From NCBI RefSeq assembly GCF_003254395.2, contig NC_037647.1, forward strand, positions 531,001 through 595,000: a stretch of 64,000 nucleotides of DNA. The letters are read 5' to 3'. The position numbers and the translations under genes are program-made. The notes beneath the pieces were generated by a model that worked only from the letters and a program-made list of their open reading frames with translations, ran no database searches and was not told where the DNA came from. This DNA comes from Apis mellifera (lineage: Eukaryota > Arthropoda > Insecta > Hymenoptera > Apidae). Of the stretch, positions 23,431 to 38,150 are shown one piece after another; position 1 is the first letter of the stretch; each line of letters begins with the position of its first letter.

Positions 23431-26400
23431 ACGTATTTTTTGAATTCTATCATTTATAAGATATGAAAGTTTAGGGGGATTTCTGGAAGGAAATAGGAAA
23501 TTGTATTGCGAGTATTTGATTGTGTGGCATTTTTACGAACGATGATACATTTTTATCGAATTATTATTTTTCTTTTTTTATCGAAGTTTAGAAAGATTTA
23601 AAAATCTTGTTCGATAACAAACCAAATTTTTATTTATAATAAATATTGTATTTTTAAATGCATTGATTAAACAGAAATATTACAATGATAAACTGAGAGC
23701 AATATTTGCAATATTTTGCAAATGTTTGTTAATAAATAATTTGTTTCCAATTCTATGAAATATTGAGTATACAAAATGCAACATATGTCAAATACATTTA
23801 TACATTTATACAAAAATTCTGGTATTTTAAAGAATTTATAAAAAAATAATATTCCATTTATGAAAGAGTTTAAGTTTTTTATTATTTTCTTGAAATCATA
23901 ATAGCTCTAATAGATGGCAATTTTTCCATCGTTTACAAATATATTTAATGATTTAATCTTTTCAATGATCTCCAATATTACGGTAATATTGATATAAACG
24001 ACGAGTTTAAAGTGATATATTATTCATACACATATCACTTGGATACACCCATGAATGCCACGTATCGTATTGAAATGGAACTTAACTCGAAGCGATCCGT
24101 ATTGTGCACCATAGCGATTCGTATTCGTTTATTATTAGTGAATCTCTCGCCTTGTGATTTTTATCTCATAATATCTCTTAAAATTTATAATATAATTTAT
24201 GTAAATTTTCTGATATATCTATAAAAAAAAAGATTAAAAGTATTCTTTTACAATTGTAAACTGTTAAAACAAAAGAGTGTGGCCATTTGTTTAATTAAAA
24301 TATTTTACGATTTATTTTGTGTAATGAAGAAGTAATGTCGATTTTGTGTATTAAAGAAGTTTTTCTTTTAGATAGCGGCAATGACTTAATCAATGGCAAT
24401 GCGTGATGTGACGTCAGAGTGAAAGGATCATATATTTTATTAAGCATTATATTATTTTTATTATATATATATTTCTTTACTGCGTCTTTCTTTTCACAAA
24501 TTTTATTCGTTTGCAATGGGAAAAAATGATGGCATATATCTGAAGAAACAGATCAGTGAATTTCTTTTTATTTAAAAATAAAAAGATATTTTTGATATAT
24601 CCTTGTGTATTGAATCTATAAAAATCGTTCATCATTTTAGATTTATAGGATAAATGAATACAAAATATTTTTTTTCTTTCTATATTTTTACTACATTGAA
24701 ACAGTAAATATAGAAAGTAATTCTTTTTCAATATTTTTTCAATTTCACCGTACTATCTTTTCCCTTTGAAATCGGGTTTGATTTATCATCATAGAATTTT
24801 TTTTTTTTTTTTTTTTGCTCAGATATATCGCTTTGAAGTTATTCCATTTTTAACATATATGAATAAAAACTTATTGAAAAATATTTTATATTGATGTTTG
24901 ATGTTGAACACTTAAAAATAGTTATATATTTTCACTCTATTAATGTTTTACTTATAAAAAAATAAGCCAATATATTTTTATAAATAAAATCTCTTCTTGT
25001 CTTTCATTAGAAATGAAATAACTTTAAGAATAATGAAATGGAATGGAATATTTTTTTAATTTTATATTTCATCAAAAAAAAAGAAAAAGTTAAAATAATA
25101 ATTTAAATTCAATTTCATAGAGGAAGAATAATATTAATGAACAAAAATTATTTTTATTATTTTGCAAATGTAGTAAAAATCGATATTTTATATTCATTGA
25201 TAATTTATGTCTTGAACTTAGTGTGATAAGCAATATGTCAAAAATTTTTTCATTTTTCAAACAGAAAAAAAAAAATTTGTTGATCGGTTTTTTCAAAACC
25301 GATGATTTCATTTTCTTTTATCCATTTTTTATATTTTATATTGTATAAAATTATGTAGTATTTATATAAAATTTGGATAAATTGCATCAACCTGGAAACA
25401 TTGAAAAATCATAAAATATACTGTCATTTTATTTCAGAGTTTATCTATGTAAGTTTATTTATGTTTTGTGTAACAAATAAATAGATTGAAAATAATAATT
25501 GTTCGAGAAATTCAGATATTTTTTATTATGAATGATACAATCAATTTTTATGTTATGAATGATACAACCTTGTTGATCATCCTTATTGGGGAGTAAAAAT
25601 CCAATTACAATGCAGAGCGAAACTCATGGAGGAAATGAATCTGACGCCATGGTTTTTTGGGCTTGATGATGTATTGTCTTATTGTTTCGTGGTTTAAATT
25701 TAAAATGATTATGTAAAATGAGGATTTTTTTTTTATCTTTAATAAGTCTGAAGAAATTTCTTCTTTATTTAGAAGTGAAATTTATTTATTGTTGAAATAT
25801 GCAAACTTTAATTGAATAATAGAATCATGATTATCTGAAACTAATAGATAAGAGAATTTGTTAATATTAAGAAATGAATTTTTCTTAATTGGATTATTTT
25901 ATATTTTAAGAAAAACAATACATTTTTTTTTATAATAAAATTGATATAAAAAACAATTTTTATTTTAAAATTAGAAATATTATACTTTTTGGAAAGTTAT
26001 CAAATTGTACAAATTTTAAAAAATTTTTAATATATAAAAGAATGCATCTTACAAATAATTTTTTTTATTTAATTTCTGTGTAATAATTATAAATTACTAA
26101 TATTATATATTTTTATCAATCCTATATTTTTATTGATTTTTAATTTTTTAAATATTTTTAATTTCATTTCAATAATTGATTACATTGCAATGTTATTATA
26201 TATAATAAATAAATATATTCAATTTCAAATTAAATTTTATTTTCTGTAAATAAAAATAATGTGTAGTTCGGATAATGAAATATTCAGTCGATAGAATTTT
26301 TGGATAATGATAAAGATTTTATTGTAAATATATAATGTCTTTAAGATTGAGATTCTTTTCAAAATCAACGATCTTATTTCATGACCTATACAAATTTCTT

Positions 26401-26640
26401 GAAATTCAGTTTCCATTGAAAAATATGATAATTAATTATATATTTTTATTTGTACTAAAAAAAGAAGAATAATAAAAATAAATAATGAAATAAAAATAAT
26501 ATAAAAGAATATATTTGCATTAAAAATAAGAAAGAGAAAAAAAAATTAACTATACCTCAATTGACGAAAGATTAAGTGACGAGTGAAATGAACTTTTCAT
26601 AAATACTCGCATAAAAAAAAAATTCTTTGCATCTTTTCTA
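23431..26640. other. very AT-rich intronic stretch
   Basis: About 3.2 kb of almost continuous A+T sequence with homopolymer runs (for example about 18 T near 24800). The only mildly GC-richer parts are near 24010-24150 and 25560-25690. Short frames here consist of Lys/Ile/Phe/Asn codons and are not called. Confidence 0.7.
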
Positions 26641-29600
26641 TTTCTATATATGAATGTCTAACACGTATTACCCTTTTCCGGGACATTAATCGTGAGTAAA
26701 AAGCGTGGATTTTTATGAATGTTTCGCTGGGAACGTGGCGTGAAACGCTGAAAGGATCCAAACACCAGTCAGATAATCATCTTTAATTATTCCACCGCAC
26801 GTGTGTGTAATTTTTTCTGAAAACGTCTGACGAAAAAAAAAAAAAAGAAAGAAGGAAAATGAAGAGAAAAAGAAAAGAGCCATCTAGGAGATATTTCGTT
26901 TGTGCTCGTGCTATATCAGGACTCGAAAAAGTTCTCAGGACGAATTGTTGTTTTTTCTTTGGGATAAACAATGAAGGAGAATCCGATAAAGCCACCTCTG
27001 CTTATGCTTTCAGCCTTTTCTGTATTTTTCTTTTCTTTTTTTCCTATTTTTTTTTCTTTTTGTCCTCGCGAGACACGTGAAATAAAAAATGGAATGGAAT
27101 CCTCATGGAAGGAAGATTAAAATGGGGATCTAGATCGTACGGCAACGAACAGAAAGAAAAAAAAAAAAAAAGAAAAACTTGTGGAAGATTTAGAATTTCA
27201 GACAAATTTTCCTCCTTTTACGTAGCCACTCTTTTCCTTTAAAATTTATGACTACCGTCAACGATGACATATCAACATCAAGATTCTCCTTTAAAAAAAA
27301 ATTTCCATTTCAAAAATACAAAATATGCAAAAATGTATAATATATTTTGTATGCAAAGTACGTGTGAACATCCACACTTTCTAGTTTTAATTTTAGATTA
27401 TTCGTTTCTTGTTACGTAGTATCTCGAACAACAAATCTTCATCTTTATTTCTATAAAATTTAACAAACAATTTTGAATATAAAAAAATAATGTCGTTTCA
27501 TCTTTCTGTATGCATTAAAATCGTTTGAATACAATAAAAATATTTCACGAAATAAAAAAATAACACGTATATACAATATATTTTCCCCCAATGAATCCAT
27601 CCCAAATTTTTACCACTCCATTCCCAACTATTTTTCTTACTCCGAGAAAAGAAACAAGAATCGCGTGTAACTCCTAACTTCTAACTTCTAAATGGAATCT
27701 TCCCACCTAATCGTCAACAATAACGATTCCATCCCTTATGTATCCAGCTTTGTCTCTGCAACAACGAATCCTGACTTTCGAAGTTTACCGTTCTCCTCAC
27801 GTAGTTTACTATAGCATTGATCGGCCAAGGTCCGTCCAAGAGACTTGGACATTATCGCTCTGTCGATACAACCGAGGCTTGACTTTATCGACGATGATGC
27901 AAATCACGTAACGCGATTGCGAGGCCACGTTATGAGGAATGGCTCGAACCGGGGACAGCTAATCGATAAACGCGTACTTTCGAAACGTGTTCAGTCATTG
28001 GCGAATTTACGACGGTCTTTTTTTCTTCTTCTTTGACTTTTTTTCTTTAATCTTCTTCTCTGTTCGAATTTTTTTTTTTTTTTCATTCATCCATTACTAG
28101 AAAGGTAAAAATTTTTCGTGCCTCTACTTCTTTTTTGTTCGGGGACACGGTAAATGAAGATAATATATCGAGAAAAATCGAGACGCGTCCAGCGCTCAAT
28201 CTAGGTAGAGAGGTACGGTGCGAGTTAGCTTAACTTCGACGGAAATCGTGAGTCACGTAACTTCTGATGAACCGATTGTTCCATTTGGACGGTTGAATAA
28301 CTTCGAAGAGAGGAATCTTCGAATTGGGGATCGGAAGTTACCTGAATTAGTTAACGGGTCATGTATCGCAGAATTTCGTCGCGAGACGAAAAATACGCGA
28401 GATTGTTTATATTTGAACGACTATTGTTGTCGTATCGATAATGATATAGTTAATAATTCGTGTAATATTTTTTGAATCCATCAAGTTCCTATAATAATCT
28501 ATGATTAAAAAGATTTAGTTTGTGTGCTTTATGTTATTATGTCGTTACAACAAAATAAATTAGAGAAAAGGAAATGTATGTAAACTCTAACGAATTTTTA
28601 TGTTAAATTATAGATTTATGGATTTATGAATAATTTAAGATAAGGTTAAAAAATATATGCAGAAAGTATGTAATACATAAAATTCGTGGAATGAGTTTCT
28701 TTTAAAAACGACATTATGCAATTGAATTTGATAAATTTTTTTGTACAAATTAAATGTTATCAAAAGTTAATTTAATCTTGATTAGATTAATAAAAAGAAG
28801 AAAGAAAAAAAAAAAGAAAAATGTGGGAAATCATCTGTTAAATTTATGAATTATAAATTTTTTAATGAATTTTAATGAAATTTATTTTATTATATAGAAA
28901 ATATTATTGTTATTATTTACTATAAATTTATTATATTATAATAAAAATGAGTCACAATAAAAAATTAATAACGGATAATTATCAGAAAAAGTAAATTTAA
29001 ATAAAAGAAATAGATAAAGTTAATTATACACGTTGTCGAAAGAGACAAGGTTATCTTTGAAACGTTAGTCACGTTTTCTTTTCACATATTATCAAGTTAT
29101 GAATGTTTAACTAACTTTTTTCTTTTTTTTTTGATAATTTTTAATTTCTATTTTCGTTCATCTTTGTGACATTTAATTTCGATTTAATATATATAAAGAA
29201 ATCTGATTTTTGTGATTTATCATCAGTTGAATAGCATTCCGTTTTTTAGATTTTTTAAAATACACAATTGCAAATAATCTAGTTATAGAATGTCGAAAAC
29301 ATTATATTTCTACTTTAAGATTTGATTAATATGTCTTCATTATTTAAAAAATCGACAAAATTACGACGAAAGGATATCTTTTTCCATAATAATTCGTAAT
29401 TTATTTACGATAATATTTCAGACATTGCTGTTATCCCATGTTCACGCACAAGGTATATAATGTTTTATACGCGCGTTAAACTAATTGCTACGATTAATTT
29501 ATCATGAAATATGAATTTGTTGTGCATAAGAATGAACATCCGATTTATCGTATGATCGCACATTATTTATTCCGGCCCCGTTCATGTTTGATTTACGTTC

Positions 29601-31800
29601 CATTACGACACGTCCACGTTATTTACTTTTGTTTCGACTTTAAGAGAAAATAACGCCACACCAATGAAACTTAACTTTGTTCCATGGTAAAAATTCGATC
29701 GGTCATTTTATTAAATTTGATCCTTTCAATAATTTCCTCGGTATTATATTTCTTTCGAATTGTTTTACGTTTTGACAATCTTTATCTTTATTTTAATTAT
29801 AGATATTTATTTCGTCATCGTAAAGTACAAAAATATAATGTAATTTTTATGAAGCAACGTTTAAAGAACGTTTGCTTTTATTTTTGTTTCATTCGTTTGT
29901 TAACAGCCGAAAGATTATTCACGTGACACGAGTTTTCCATATTTTTAATAAATATTATGCTTGAAAGTGGCATTAAAACGTTCGATAATGTATCCACTGA
30001 AGCATTCATTTGGTCCCACGAGAAAATTTTAAAACAAAGCATTCCATCAAAATACATCGAACAAGTTTAAAACCTAGCTTAAAATTTCGCACGCGTCACC
30101 AAAACCAGCAAACACTTTTAATCCTCCGAACTTCTCTAAATTTCGCTCTAATCCAACAATTCGATTTAAAAAAAAAAAATATCAAGATTTCAAATTTCCT
30201 TTTAAAAAAATCTAACTAGATAAAAAGAATCCAAAGTAAAAATTACAATATCTACGAAAGAAGGAGGAATAAAATAATCGATGCCTGACGAGAGAGATTA
30301 GAAATTAACGCTGAGAATTGACGCTCGAGAATGACGTAGCCGGCACAGGAGTTAATGAGATTCGGTAGCCAGATGAAAAGGCCTTGGGCCGACGTGAAAT
30401 TAATGGAATTGTCGCACGAGCCATCGAATCGATTCTACTTCATCCTACGAAACGACGACCTGGATTTCCCCCGTTGAAACTCGCACCGGTCGCGGGACAA
30501 GCCGTTTTCCTTCGCCACGCTTCGAACACGGCGATCGATTAGCGAACACTTCGGGATGGCAGCCGAAATGGGTGGACGCAACTCGTGCTTGTGGCCCTAG
30601 GTGATTTGCATCCTCCTCGATAAGCGTTAAACAAGCGACGATAACATTGGATCGGTTGTAGAGGGGAGGAGACGCGACTTGGTCAGTTAATGATGGACTG
30701 TGTACCGTGACAAGAGCGTCGTTAACAAGCGGAGATGCTTCATTCAGGATGATGATTGGATCGAGGATTGGTCTGATTCGTTGATGCGATTCCGCCAAGA
30801 AGGATGGATACACGCGTGTTTCCGGCAGAGATCGATGGATTTTCGAACCGAGTGTTTTGAACGGAAATGCTTTGATAATTGTCGAGGTTAAGGAATTTCA
30901 CTGTCGAATTTAATGGGGGATACGTCGAACAGAAATTTAGAGGGATGGAAAATTGGACATATAATAAAGATGTACAAAAATTTATGATAATTTTTATTTT
31001 CTTTCTTAGACATCAATGACAATTAATTCTGTATTGTTATTTGTTGATTTTTATAATTTAATATTGATTTTGACAACGTATCTTTCACGATTTCCAATGC
31101 ATTCTTCGTTATTAAGTAATCTAGATCTATCATTATTATGATCTTCGAATGATCTTGATCCCTAATGATATTATTATATAATACAACTTTTTATGATTAT
31201 CAATTTTAAAAATCTCCTTAAAAATTCTAATGATTCTTCGCGAGTTTTCTTACATTTCTCATTTAAAATTTTCAAACAATTAAAAATATTAAATTTTTTT
31301 AAAATTTCTTTTATATCTTCATTAAATAAAATACAGAATTAATAAGTATGTATAAATACATTCAAACGAAGATATAAAGCCCATTAAATTCTATTTACAC
31401 AATTACAATTCTTTTGGAAGGAGGAACGAATGAATTTCGACGAGAGCATATCGTAGAAACGAAAATGGATGATCGACATCGACATTCAGGCATATCTGTA
31501 GCCGGCCTCTAGATTTCTGAAACGCGGAATTCCGCTTGTTCGCGGAAACGAATGCAACGAAGGGACAGAAGAGAATTATTCATGAAGGAACATTCCACCA
31601 TCCCCTTAATACCCATCCCCTCGGAGAGTAAGCGAGTTCCGACATCGGAGACATCGGTTGTTTCGTATGCGATGGCCCACACCCGCTTTTCCCAGGAACA
31701 TTCGTGTACTCCATTGCTGATATTCAGGGACCGGCAATTTCTCCGCGAGTATTTGGGAAATTTATGAAAGAGGGGAGGGATATCGATTTCGTCCGAATTT
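26641..31800. other. intronic stretch with several GC-richer blocks
   Basis: GC-richer blocks lie at about 26660-27130, 27640-28480, 29430-29670, 30280-30900 and 31430-31800, separated by AT-rich sequence. A 12-base perfect palindrome gcggaattccgc lies at 31524-31535. No coding similarity recognised; candidates for regulatory elements only. Confidence 0.5.
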
Positions 31801-34800
31801 TATGCAAACATTTTGCGGGACGATTGTTCCATCGCAATTACGATGGAAGGAATGTTTTGACGGGTTAATTTAATTTTATCTCATATACGAGTGATGAGTC
31901 TGAGCTTTAGAGTTATTTATGCAAATATATAGAGGGGGAAATCTATAGAGGAAATTGTTATTGGTAATTTGGAATATCTAAAAAAAAATTATAAACTATT
32001 ATGAATTAATTTGAGAGATTGGGAATGGTGAGAGTGAATCGTGAAAATTTGTATAAAAATTGTAATATTTAAATTGTTGTATTTCTGATTTCATTTGTGG
32101 AAGAATAAAAATTTCAAAAAAGTTTTCAGCAAGTTTTCAATCGTTGAAATGGTAGTTAAAAATTTAATTTATTAATTTGCATTCAAATTTTATGACTTTA
32201 CGTGAATTTTTCAAATATCCTGAGAATATAAGATGCGAGATTGCTAATTCAGAATATTGAAGATGAAGATAATTTAGAATATTCAGTTATTCAGATTAGT
32301 AAATGATAAAGAAAAAAGAATGATCAATTAATGAATAAATTAACCAACTATATTTAATTCTAAGATTTATTTGTGAAAAATAATTGATTGATTATATTGT
32401 AACAATGAAAAGTGAATTTATGGAGATTAAAATCTGGAAATCAATATTTATATAATATTATGGTTTCTATATGATTATTATAAGAGAAAATAATTTTAAT
32501 GAATATATATTTTTTTAATTTTTTAAAACAAAATGAAAGTAAAATATCACTATTCCAAATTAACTGTATTTTATTTAACATGTTATTTTTTAATTAAACA
32601 AAAATTTCAGATATTTCACATTTTTTAATATTATTCAGAATTTGAAATATAATTTACAGTTTATTAATTTTTCTATAATTTTGCGTAGTTTTGTTCGTAA
32701 TCTCTCGTATTAATTTTTTATGCGATTTAAAAAAAATAATATTCGAAATATTTTGCATTTCTATTTATTTTTTAGTATTAACTTTCTGCAAACTAAATAT
32801 TTGAATAAGTTTTTATTTTCATTGAAAATACTTTAAAACATTTGACTTAATAAATAATTATATATTGAATATTTCAAAATAAAACATCGATCGAATTTAT
32901 CTTCAAGATATGAAAAATATTTCTACTTTGATTAAATTAAAATTAAATAAGCTTTTTCTGAAATAAAAAATAAAAAAAAACAAAAAAAAACTATTTTATA
33001 AAATAATATTATTAAATATATTAATTAGATTTAGAATTATTTAAATAATATTATTGAATTGTTGCAATAAAACTATATATATATGTATCTTATAATGAAT
33101 ATTCAGATATTAACGCTTTTAATAAATCAAATCTTTGAGGGTTAGTGATGCTGCAATTTTTCTACGGAAAATTGATTAATAAAAAATTACAAAGAACGGT
33201 ATAGAGAATCGAAGCAGTAAGTGTGAAAGAACTTCTTCGAACTTCCTCAATTCGAGCCACAGGAAACATATTGTGGTAACAAAGATCATGGTAGCTCCCT
33301 TTGGGCTTACTATATCCTTCCATAAGGGTTCTTCTTTCGGTCATAATCCAAACTTCCCTTCGCGATCTTTCTGTTAACTTCGTTTCCACAATAGATTTAC
33401 CTTTGTGTCCTTATCATATACCGCCTAGTGGATTCTGAAAGTATGGAGAGAAACAGAGGTATAGCGTTTCTCTCTTCTTGACAGCGATATGATTTATTCA
33501 GAACTTATCATTCGATGTAAACTCTCATGCGAACGCGATATTTGAATAGACGTGACCAAATAGAATCGAGCGTAGAGTGTTAGTCAGTTCTTGTATTTGA
33601 AAATCTATTTTTATCTCTGTTTAAAAGAATTGAAAAAAGATTGCGATATTTTAAAAAAAAAAAAAAAATATATATCTTTTAGGAAATATCGTACGATATA
33701 TTTTTGAAATAAATAAATTTCGTTGCGGTCTTTTTTTCTTTCCTTTTTTCCCCTGCAAAAAGAGCTTATTTATTTATTTCGTTTTAATATCTCGAACATT
33801 ATAATGAATCCATCAATGAATCGGTAATAAGAATTTTTCATCTCTGTTATTGTAATACACAGAATTATCTGTGATTTATGGTACAAATGAGGTGATGGAA
33901 ATTCTATATTTTCGGAATGAAACGATAATAATAAAATTTTATGTATAAAAATTTTTCTAATTTTCAAGTTTGGGAAAATTTTTTAAATACAAATTTAATA
34001 CAAAATTAATTAATTTTTGATTGGATATAAATAAATTATCAATAGGTGATTAGTCCATATAAGAAAAAAAATAATAAATGTAAAAATTAACAAAATTTTC
34101 ATTTAAAATTTTTGAAAAAATCAAGATTGAACATAGATTGAACATAGTCAAGAAGCTATATAAATTTTCAAATTCGATTTTCTTTTAAATTAATTTTTAA
34201 ATAAAACAAAAATGTATTCATTTGTATTATTTATTTATTTTCAGATTCTATTAACAATTTATTGATTAGGAAATTAACTAATTTTGTATTTAAAAAAACT
34301 ATTCATTTTTTATTTTTCTCTTTATTTCAAGAATCTCTTTGATTTCATTTGTATCATGAATTACAGATCTTTATAATTATTATGTTCTTATATTATTATA
34401 ATAATTTTTCACTTTCATTATATTATTACATCACCTGTATTACAATGGAATTTTCTCCCATTATTTCCAATTACTTCATTTATCAAATTCACCAAACAAA
34501 GATTCTATGATAATATTATTCTATAGATAATTGCTTTTGAGGAAATGATACTTGAATTTGTATATAAATTAAGATATCCCCGTCTAGCAGGAATGCAATA
34601 TGTTTCCAAGTTGACATATTCTAGACACTGTTATCTCAAGAGGCATCTAGCATCATCCTAAAGATCCAAAGGATTTACGACAAACATACTATTAATTCTT
34701 AATTATCATCATTGTTCTTTGTTTCGCGATATTGGGATTAATTCGAGGAATTTGGGAGTATCGCAAGGGAGATCTTATTAGCTATTCTCGTACTCCATTG

Positions 34801-35303
34801 GGAACCCGCGATCCTCCCCATTAAATCGAGGAAGGGATTTTCTGATGGCACGAACCTCACCTTGGGGAGAGTCTAATTAGTATTCGTTGTGAACACGTCG
34901 AATTCTGATACGACAAATAGATAGTTTCTCTGTAATTATGCATCGTGCTTTGACTATTACTTCGACATATCTCGCATATTATGAGAGACCTAGCTTTTCC
35001 ATAGACACTTATAATACAATCTATTATTTAACGATTACAAATACTTTTACACGAATATACATCTCAATCTAAAAAGCACTCGACACGTGTATACATGCAC
35101 CTAATGAGCTTCCATCCACCATTACAATGCGAATGAGAACATTTATTTACATATTTAGAATGTTAATATTTTGATAGATAAAATAAATACAAAATTGATA
35201 CAAAAATGTTGATTAAAGCACATTTATTATATTATTAATTGTAATTAGACGAAGAGAGATGAAAAAAAAGTGAAATCATTTTGTTGAATTATTGTATTAT
35301 AAT
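31801..35303. other. mostly AT-rich intronic stretch
   Basis: AT-rich at 31900-33120 and 33600-34550. More complex sequence lies at about 33130-33580 and 34590-35120. The minus frame at 33162-33389 is in the first of these and resembles no family I know. Confidence 0.55.
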
Positions 35304-36004
35304 TTAACTCTTAGTTAACTTTTATATTTTAATATTTTATGTATCTTTACACGTAAAGAAAGAAAATTTGTCGAATATTAAAGTCTATATTTTGTGTGAT
35401 ATTTTAATAATAATATAATTATCAAGCATCCTCGGTTTGTCAGTATCAAATATCACGATAAAATGTCGTTTGATGTCTTTCATCTTTTTTATTTTATTGA
35501 GGGCAAACCATCCCAATAATAACGCTCTTACATTCATCGTCTATTATTCTTATTTTTCATTCATTCTTCTTATATTACATCTTTATTCCCATCATTATTT
35601 TCCTTCTCTCTATCAATTTCTTAATGAATAGAAATAATTTTGTTATTTGATAACGAAAAACTCATCTTAAACTAATATCTTAATAACATGTTCTTATATT
35701 TAATATCTATTATATTATCTCTCTATCATTAATTTCTTAATGAATAGAACTAATTTTATTACCGTATTACATGCAAACTCAAAAATTTTTAAAATAATAT
35801 TTCTATTTCTATGATTGTCTATTCCTAGTTGTCTCCAAACTAACTCGAACTAATGTCGAAAATGTAGTTCGATCTGCGATCACGGTCTAATTTGAGATAA
35901 GAAAATCTAATCATTCGATAGTATATTATTCTACACTTTATAAGATTATGGGTAAAGAGTAAAATTTAAAAATCTATTCGTGAAGCGATATTTTAAAGGG
36001 TTAA
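35304..36004. mobile_element. piggyBac-like non-autonomous element, copy B
   Basis: Flanked by TTAA at both ends (35304-35307 and 36001-36004), with ttaactctt at the left and aaagggttaa at the right. It is collinear with copy A over much of its length, sharing gaaagaaaatttgtcgaatattaa, a gagagcaaa-like segment, aatagaaataatttcgt-like, gagataagaaaat and attattctacactttata blocks. The left inverted repeat is badly eroded. An internal segment (about 35607-35660) is repeated at about 35722-35765. No transposase frame survives. Confidence 0.72.
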
Positions 36005-38150
36005 TACAAAAAAAAAAACCCCAATCGAAATTAATTTTTATGTTTGTTTAACTTTATGTTTTAAACTTTAAACAATTTTTCGAAATAACAAAAATAATAA
36101 AAATCGAATTTAGAATATATGATTAATTGTTATAAAAGAATGGGATGAAAATGACTCGTATTACACGTATTTTTCTTCAGAAATAGAAAAAAGTTGGTTG
36201 TCGAGATTCTCCTTGACGAGGAAAAATCGTGTTTGGGGTTGAAAAGATTTCTACGAATTCTTACTCGTCGATTTTTCGTTTCGAAACGATTTATTGCGTT
36301 ACTAGCATCAAACGAAAGGAAACTTTTACACCGGGAATAGAATATATGGGAATTTTCGAAAGCGTATTCCACTTCCGAAAACATCGCACAATTCTTTCAC
36401 CCTCAAAAAAAGCACCCTTCAAAGCAAATATTGCTATTCTATACTGCCAATAATTCACGATTTTATCGTTATCGAAAAAACCAACTTTGGCGAATGTTCG
36501 TTTTCTCTTCCTTGCGTTAAAGAGAGCAAAAATATCTCTCTTTCGACAATTTCACGAAGAGAGAAAGAGAGAGAAAAAATTTGGAACACGAGTCGACAAC
36601 GTTCCAACAGCGTTATTTTTTGCGTGTGAACACGGATGGAAGGAAAATACGGATGTAGTCGAGCGACGACTTCCTATCTATCCTCGGATAATTACACGTG
36701 GTAAACGCGCCGGTGAATGGTCAGGGTTGAAACCACCCTCTCCTTGTTCCGGAATGTGATCGTACCAAGACCTTATTATCCCGTTCATACCCCCGCTGGC
36801 TCGTTCGAGCCTGTGAAGAGGGCTGATTTTCGAGGGTGCGCCATGGGGATTGAATACGTTCCAGTCTGAATGAAAGGGGAGAATCGAAGGGTTTCGGAGG
36901 AATTCCCGAAGGGTAAGGATTTCAAAGAAGAATCCAGGTGTTTCCGTTTCCTTCTCCGGGTTTAATGGTGGCCTTTCTTCAGCTCCGCGACCGAGAAAAA
37001 TTCGGACATTGAGATCTCTTTTGTCAATCGAATGCCACGAGATCGAATTCTTTTTTATTCTACTTCGAATTGACATTTTATCACGATAATTATATTTTTT
37101 CCTAGCCGATATATTAAAAATTTTTCTTCCTTCTAAAGCATTCTGCTATCGATTGAAAACACATTAAACGAAAAGTTAGCTTAAAACAATATTATTTTCG
37201 TGTCAAAATGATATCAGAAAATATTTCTATCTCTTTCAACTTTTTCTAATAGAAACTTCAAACTATCTCAAGAAAAATTCAAATATCAAAAATCTCTAAA
37301 TCACTTTTTTTTTTTTTTTTTTATTCAAAGTCTTAAATAATCGAAAACATGCCTCTTTTCTTCACAGAAGAAACAATAAATCAAACGTATCGATTGTTCC
37401 ACACCGTAAACCCGGCAAACTTTCTAGCAACAAAATCGAGTTAAGAAAGAATAAGGGGACGAGCGAACGGGAATCGTCGGGCAAAAGTTATGCAAGAAAT
37501 TCGCTCGCGTGTCAGCTTTAAATCCAAACACTTTTCGAGCGAAGTATGGGGGCAAGATACTTTCCTTTCTTTCTTTCTTTTTTTTTTTTTTGGACAAAAA
37601 AGAATTCCAGAGATAGCGACGTTCGCTCTGTGTATCGGATTAATATTTCAGTTTCCATCTTTATCTTCTTGCTGCGAAATCGTCCGCAAAAGCGTTGGAA
37701 AGAAAGCTGCGATAACGTTGATTTTTGCGAATGCTGTCGGTGAGATCGTTTCTTCGCAATGGGACTGCTCGTAATAAAGCTGGAAGCAAGATCGTGAAAT
37801 AAGAAGAGGAAGAAGAAGAAGAGGAGAAGGAGGAGGAGGAGGAGGAGGAGGAGGAAGAAGGAAAAGGAGAGAGAAACTGGAGAGAAGGAAATTCGTTCGC
37901 ATTTACGAGGCCGCTATGTTCTATTTGCGTGGAACTTAATTTCCATCTAACCAGGACTTCTACGAGGAAGTAATTTCTCCGTGTCACCTTAGAATTGAAA
38001 TATCGCTCTTAAATTAGCGTTAGCTCGAATTATGGCGGTTGTTGTCTCGCCCTAGGAGCAAATTCGCGTCCATGCATTCCGACTGCCGGAACTTGACTTT
38101 CTAATTAAGACGTTTACCGGCTCACGGTGTTTAGATTGTATTATAATTTG
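36005..38150. other. GC-richer intronic stretch
   Basis: Complex, CpG-containing sequence at about 36130-37080 and 37430-38140. Opposite-strand frames overlap at 36487-37076 and again at 37490-37987, the latter being Ser- or Phe-rich from the purine tract. None is recognisable as protein. 37980-38140 has the character of a conserved noncoding block (inference). Confidence 0.5.
37801..37876 (+). repeat. 76-base homopurine tract rich in GAG/GGA
   Basis: Uninterrupted A/G on the plus strand with a run of GGA triplets at about 37829-37853. It can in principle adopt triplex (H-DNA) structure. Confidence 0.95.

Noticed and set aside
27940..27965. tRNA B-box-like ggttcgagcc on the minus strand
   Set aside because: Flanking bases cannot form a T-stem.
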